Assembly: GCF_004322395.1 (NCBI RefSeq)
Contig: NZ_SCTW01000102.1
Location: 1-64,000, forward strand
DNA from: Methylobacter sp.
Lineage (GTDB): Bacteria; Pseudomonadota; Gammaproteobacteria; Methylococcales; Methylomonadaceae
DNA: 64,000 nt
Direction: 5' to 3'
How positions within the stretch are numbered: the first letter of the stretch is position 1; each line of letters begins with the position of its first letter. The notes under the pieces are model-generated. The model saw only the letters and a list, made by a program, of their open reading frames with translations, was not told the DNA's origin and ran no database searches. The position numbers were made by a program, and so were the translations under genes. This document shows, piece by piece, positions 59,642-64,000 of the stretch.

Positions 59642-61681
59642 ATGCCCGACAGCCCCATCATACCCGGATCCAATCACCGTCTCAAAAGCCGCCTAAAACT
59701 ATCAATAGCCGCGCTACTGTTTGGCTCATGCATCAGGGTCTTTGCCACCGAAGTGGATGATATCGGTAAGATGGATTTGGAACAGCTCATGAATGTAGAG
59801 CTGGAAACCGTCACAGCATCGAAATACAGCCAAAAATTATCGGAAACCGCCAGCCAAGTCACAATAGTCGGTAAGGATCAAATCCAGCAATTCGGCTATC
59901 GCACTTTGAGCGACATCTTGCGTACAGTGCCCGGTTTTTTTATCACCAATGACCGTATGTACGATTATGTCGGTGTTCGCGGCTTCGATCAATCCACTGC
60001 GCTCAACGGGCGTATGCTGTTGATGATCGACGGCAACCGCATAAACGAATCCATCTTCGATTCGGGTTTACTCGGCAGCGAGTTTCCGCTGGATGTCGAC
60101 TTAATAGATCATGTCGAAATCGTAAGGGGCCCAGGCTCCTCGTTATACGGTAACAACGCGTTTTTTGCGGTAGTCAATGTCGTGACCAAGGATGGGGGCT
60201 CTTTCCATGGCGGGGAACTTGCCGGGAGTTACGGTAGCTTTGATTCATATAAAGGCCGTTTCAGCTATGGACGCAAACAAAATAACGGTCTGGAGTATTT
60301 AATATCCGCCACCGGCCTGAATGCCGATGGACCGACGTTACGCTACCCTGAACATGCCAGCCCCGATAACCCGGCAGGCATAACAAGCCACACTAACGAC
60401 GAACATAACAAGCAATTTTTCGCCAAAGCGGGTTGGGGCAATTTTAGTTTCGAAGGCGGCTATGGGCGGCGCTACAAAGGGTTGCCGGGCGGCGCATACG
60501 GCACTAACTTCGACGATCCTTCCAACAGTTATCAGGACAGCGAAGCGTTTGTCAATCTGAAGTATCAAAAAATCTTGTCTCCCTCTCTGGCCTTTTCCGC
60601 CCGTGCTTTCTACGGCGATTACGATTTCAGGGGGTTTTATCACTACGGCGATACAATAAGTGCCGCCCCCGTTCACACTTGGTGGAGCGGGTTTGAGGCG
60701 AATTTTGTTTCCAGACATTTTGATAATCACACGCTGATCGGTGGAATCGAAGCCCAAGAAAACTGGCTGCAACAGCAAGGTATTTTTTTCGATAATCCTT
60801 ATACGGTTTTTTCGTTCGATGAACGGGATAGCCATCGTATAGGTGTTTATCTGCAAGACGATGTCGTCTTGACAAATCAACTTAAACTATCGGTCGGCGC
60901 GCGCTTGGACGACCATTCCTTGCTTTCAAATGTGTTGGTTAGTCCCCGGTTTGGGATCGTATACAATCCTTTAACGGACAGCACCGTCAAATTGCAATAT
61001 GCACAGGCCTTTCGTGCTCCCAATGTAGTTCACCAATATCAAGCTTATCCGATTACTTTTAACGAAGACGGAACCTTCCGCGGACCAGGACGCTTACCGA
61101 ATACCGGTTTACACGCAGAGCAAATTGAAACGTGGGAATTGAGCTGGCAACAAATTTTTGACCATAACTGGCAATTTACCGTTACCGGTTACTATATGGA
61201 CATGAGCAAGCGACTGGAAGAGATACAGCAATCTCCAGAGTTCCGGCAAGTCGCCAATCTGGATGCGGAAATCGGCTATGGCGCCGAATTCGAATTGCAG
61301 CGGCGCTGGAACAATGGTGCGTTACTACGCAGCAGCTACAGCTTGATATTTGCCGAAGACATGGATCGGGGAAGTGACGGCTACATACTGAGCAACGTGC
61401 CTGGACACCTCTACCAGTTGAATCTTATGGCGCCGCTGTTCAACCCTCAGTGGCACGGCGGTTTCGACATGCAAATGCTGTCGTCAAGAAATTCTCCGCA
61501 AAGCAAAACACCCGGATATGCCAGGATCGGCCTGAATTTACTCTACCAACCCATCACCAACCTTAACCTGTCCGCAGGCGTGTATGACCTGTTCGACGAC
61601 AACCGCCTGGAACCCGGTGGGATTTACGGCATTCCACAGGAGGGGCGTACTTTTCGCCTGAAATTCCAGTGCCGGTTTTAA
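59642..61681 (+). CDS. TonB-dependent receptor
   Basis: Plug domain (VTIVGKDQIQQFGYRTLSDILRTVPG, VEIVRGPGSSLYGNNAFFAVVNVVTK); C-terminal aromatic F. Confidence 0.95.
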   Translation: MPDSPIIPGSNHRLKSRLKLSIAALLFGSCIRVFATEVDDIGKMDLEQLMNVELETVTASKYSQKLSETASQVTIVGKDQIQQFGYRTLSDILRTVPGFFITNDRMYDYVGVRGFDQSTALNGRMLLMIDGNRINESIFDSGLLGSEFPLDVDLIDHVEIVRGPGSSLYGNNAFFAVVNVVTKDGGSFHGGELAGSYGSFDSYKGRFSYGRKQNNGLEYLISATGLNADGPTLRYPEHASPDNPAGITSHTNDEHNKQFFAKAGWGNFSFEGGYGRRYKGLPGGAYGTNFDDPSNSYQDSEAFVNLKYQKILSPSLAFSARAFYGDYDFRGFYHYGDTISAAPVHTWWSGFEANFVSRHFDNHTLIGGIEAQENWLQQQGIFFDNPYTVFSFDERDSHRIGVYLQDDVVLTNQLKLSVGARLDDHSLLSNVLVSPRFGIVYNPLTDSTVKLQYAQAFRAPNVVHQYQAYPITFNEDGTFRGPGRLPNTGLHAEQIETWELSWQQIFDHNWQFTVTGYYMDMSKRLEEIQQSPEFRQVANLDAEIGYGAEFELQRRWNNGALLRSSYSLIFAEDMDRGSDGYILSNVPGHLYQLNLMAPLFNPQWHGGFDMQMLSSRNSPQSKTPGYARIGLNLLYQPITNLNLSAGVYDLFDDNRLEPGGIYGIPQEGRTFRLKFQCRF

Positions 61682-61685
61682 TCCC

Positions 61686-62213
61686 ATGACGTGCGTATCG
61701 GCGATAAAGAAAATCACTGTCTGGCTGTTGCTGTTGGTCCTCACTGCAGGCGCTGTATTGGCCGATGCAGTCACGGAGTACGATCTTAAAGCGGCCTATC
61801 TGCTCAATTTCGCCAGCTATGTCGAGTGGCCTGGCCCGCCTAAGCCGTTAGCAATCTGTATTTACGGCGATAATCCGTTCAAGGCGGCAACCATTGCCAG
61901 TTTGCTGAAAGCAAAAGCGGGGCAAATTGACGCCGGCTTTAAATATCCGAGCCAATTGGAGCATTTGGCGGATTGTAATATTCTTTATTTGGCTCAATCC
62001 GAACAAGAGAATTTCGGCAAGGCTATCACTCTGCTACATAACGCTCCCGTATTGATTGTCACCGATGTTCAAGACGGCTTGCCTCAGGGCGCTATGATCA
62101 ATTTGATCACCGAATCCAACCGGCTGAGGTTCGAAATCAACATCAATACAGCTTTGGCGTCGAAGCTAAAAATCAGTTCAAAATTGCTGAAATTAGCCAA
62201 AATCGTTCAATGA
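61686..62213 (+). CDS. YfiR family protein (DUF4154)
   Basis: EYDLKAAYLLNFASYVEWPG...ICIYGDNPF; MINLITESNRLRFEININTA. Confidence 0.92.
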   Translation: MTCVSAIKKITVWLLLLVLTAGAVLADAVTEYDLKAAYLLNFASYVEWPGPPKPLAICIYGDNPFKAATIASLLKAKAGQIDAGFKYPSQLEHLADCNILYLAQSEQENFGKAITLLHNAPVLIVTDVQDGLPQGAMINLITESNRLRFEININTALASKLKISSKLLKLAKIVQ

Positions 62214-62390
62214 CGGTAACTATTCAGCAGTTTAGAAAATGGAACGCTGATGCCAAAAGTAGGCGCCTCCAGGCGACGCTGATAATTATGTGTAAGATTT
62301 TTATTGAATTATCCGTGTTCATCATATTCATCCGCGTCATCTGCGTTCCATTGTATTTGATGAGGTACTCTTTCTCGGGAATCACCTAAG

Positions 62391-63977
62391 ATGTCTATCG
62401 TAAAGCTTATCGTTTCAAAAATGCTCAAGTTGACGGACAAGGGTAAAAAGGCTTCATCAGTAGAGACCGCCTCCCCTTCTATCTCCAGGCACCTGAACTC
62501 AATCCTCTGGGTATCTACCGGGATCATGCTGATTTCTTTCATCTTATTCGCCGGGTATACGGCAATCAGCAAGTACCGGGACACGATCCAACGTATGCAC
62601 ACGCTTGCGTCCATCCTGGCCATCAATAGCGAAGCGCCGCTGGTTTTCTCCGACAGGCCGTCCGCGGAAGAAAACCTGCATTCTTTATCCGCCATTGCCG
62701 AAGTGTCCGGCGCCGGCATAATCAAGTCGAATGGCGAGACCTTGGCCGTCTACGCTCCTCTTCCGAACTTAACGCAAAATTTACCCGGTACCGCGAAGAA
62801 TTTACTGCATCAAGTTTTTACCGATAAATTACATCTGGAACGGCCCGTATTGGCACCAAACCAGCCTGTATCCGAGCCTAGCCGACCAATCATCGGCCGG
62901 GTTTGGATCGAAGCCGACCTGACCGAAGATTGGCTGGAACTTGCCACTGTTTTGAGTATTTTTATGCTGGTAATGTTCGGTATCTACTGGTTAGGCCGAG
63001 CGCTTAATAACCGGTTGGCTTCTAGTGTCGTCAAGCCCTTGGAAGAATTGGCGAAAACGGCACTCGAGATCGGGCAAAACCGCAACTACGATAGGCGGGT
63101 GCTATTCTGGCCGGACATCACAGAACTGAATGCCGTGGTGAACGGTTTCAACCAAATGCTTGAGCATATCCAGTCCCGCGACGAAGAGCTGCAAAATCGC
63201 CGCGACCTGCTGGAGCAATACAATGAGGAACTCAAGGATTTCTCTTATATCGTTTCGCATGATTTACGCGCGCCAATCATTAATATTCAGGGTTTTGTTA
63301 ACGAATTAGGCATTAGCCTGGAGGATTTACGCAAAATTCTGGATGTTGAGATGGAGCATATGGCTGAACATAAAAAAGCCGCATTACTGGAAATATTAAA
63401 CGAGGATATTCCGACATCGACACGGTTTATTACCGGCGGTGTAACCAAAATGAATCAGTTGTTGGCCGGAATTTTAAAAATTTCCCGTTTGGGGCGGCAG
63501 GAGTTGAATATCGGCATAGTCGACACGCAACATCTGGTAAACGATAACATCGAGGCAATAAAATATCAGAGTGATCAGGCTGGGGCCGAGTTTATGGTTA
63601 GCCTGTTGCCGCAAGTTGAGGCAGATCCTTATTTACTAGCTCAGATATTTGCCAACTTATTGTCGAATGCAGTCAAATATTTAGACCCCGCCCGCCCCGG
63701 AAAAATTGAGCTATGGGCTGACCAACAGGACGACTGCGTTCAATTTTTTATTAGAGATAACGGTTTGGGTATTCCGGAAAAAGATCAAAAGAAAATTTTT
63801 GAGATGTTCCGTCGCGGTAGCAACCATAACGTGGAAGGCGAAGGCGTGGGACTGAATTACGTTAAATCAGCGGTTAAACTGCTGGGCGGAACTATTTCAG
63901 TGGCAAGTACTGCCGGTCAGGGAAGTATTTTCAGTTTTACACTGCCTAAGGACGTAGGCCGAAATAAGCCTGTTTGA
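62391..63977 (+). CDS. sensor histidine kinase with CHASE8-like periplasmic domain and HAMP
   Basis: LASILAINSEAPLVFSDRPSAEENLHSLSAIAEVSGAGI, HAMP, DFSYIVSHDLRAPI H-box, NLLSNAVKYLDP, DNGLGIPEKD. Confidence 0.9.
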   Translation: MSIVKLIVSKMLKLTDKGKKASSVETASPSISRHLNSILWVSTGIMLISFILFAGYTAISKYRDTIQRMHTLASILAINSEAPLVFSDRPSAEENLHSLSAIAEVSGAGIIKSNGETLAVYAPLPNLTQNLPGTAKNLLHQVFTDKLHLERPVLAPNQPVSEPSRPIIGRVWIEADLTEDWLELATVLSIFMLVMFGIYWLGRALNNRLASSVVKPLEELAKTALEIGQNRNYDRRVLFWPDITELNAVVNGFNQMLEHIQSRDEELQNRRDLLEQYNEELKDFSYIVSHDLRAPIINIQGFVNELGISLEDLRKILDVEMEHMAEHKKAALLEILNEDIPTSTRFITGGVTKMNQLLAGILKISRLGRQELNIGIVDTQHLVNDNIEAIKYQSDQAGAEFMVSLLPQVEADPYLLAQIFANLLSNAVKYLDPARPGKIELWADQQDDCVQFFIRDNGLGIPEKDQKKIFEMFRRGSNHNVEGEGVGLNYVKSAVKLLGGTISVASTAGQGSIFSFTLPKDVGRNKPV

Positions 63978-64000
63978 GCGGAAGCTTTTCCGGCACACCA

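Noticed and set aside
1-64000. CRISPR array, prophage or integron
   Set aside because: No regularly spaced direct repeats, no cas genes, no phage structural genes or integrase seen in the window.

Overview
The window is chromosomal DNA from a gammaproteobacterium, possibly a methanotroph-like Methylococcales (inference from gene content only, not tested). There is no rRNA, no CRISPR and no intact IS element. Housekeeping blocks: uvrB; a complete c-type cytochrome maturation operon ccmABCDEFGHI on the minus strand, including a 52-aa ccmD missing from the ORF track, running into hemN and slyX; rlmB; rnr; tRNA-Leu(CAG). Accessory blocks: (1) a PEP-CTERM/exosortase neighbourhood at ~1-16 kb. It holds a PEP-CTERM protein with a good sigma-54 promoter, an Acg-type nitroreductase, a ThiF/E1-like protein, an exosortase-associated N-acyltransferase, a TolC-DevABC exporter, an exosortase/EpsI fusion, and a divergent HPr-rel-A-type cassette (Tat-signal SPG-W protein, PqqD-like, HprK-like kinase, nucleotidyltransferase). 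(2) An AbiL/RloAB-like two-gene defence candidate. (3) A BTAD/cyclase-like/AAA regulator broken by a frameshift just after its Walker A motif. (4) Hemerythrin-PAS-GGDEF-EAL. (5) A signalling locus of REC, REC-PAS-GGDEF-EAL, TonB receptor, YfiR and CHASE8-like histidine kinase, which looks like a rewired YfiBNR circuit. (6) Several dispersed palindromic repeats. One is translated in frame inside ccmI and another supplies the nif3 stop codon; two intergenic ones sit inside MITE-like elements with IS-like terminal inverted repeats. The best candidates for undescribed biology are the acyltransferase/ThiF/nitroreductase/DevABC-TolC neighbourhood and the exosortase-linked HPr-rel-A cassette. All family calls are by eye from motifs; no database search was run.
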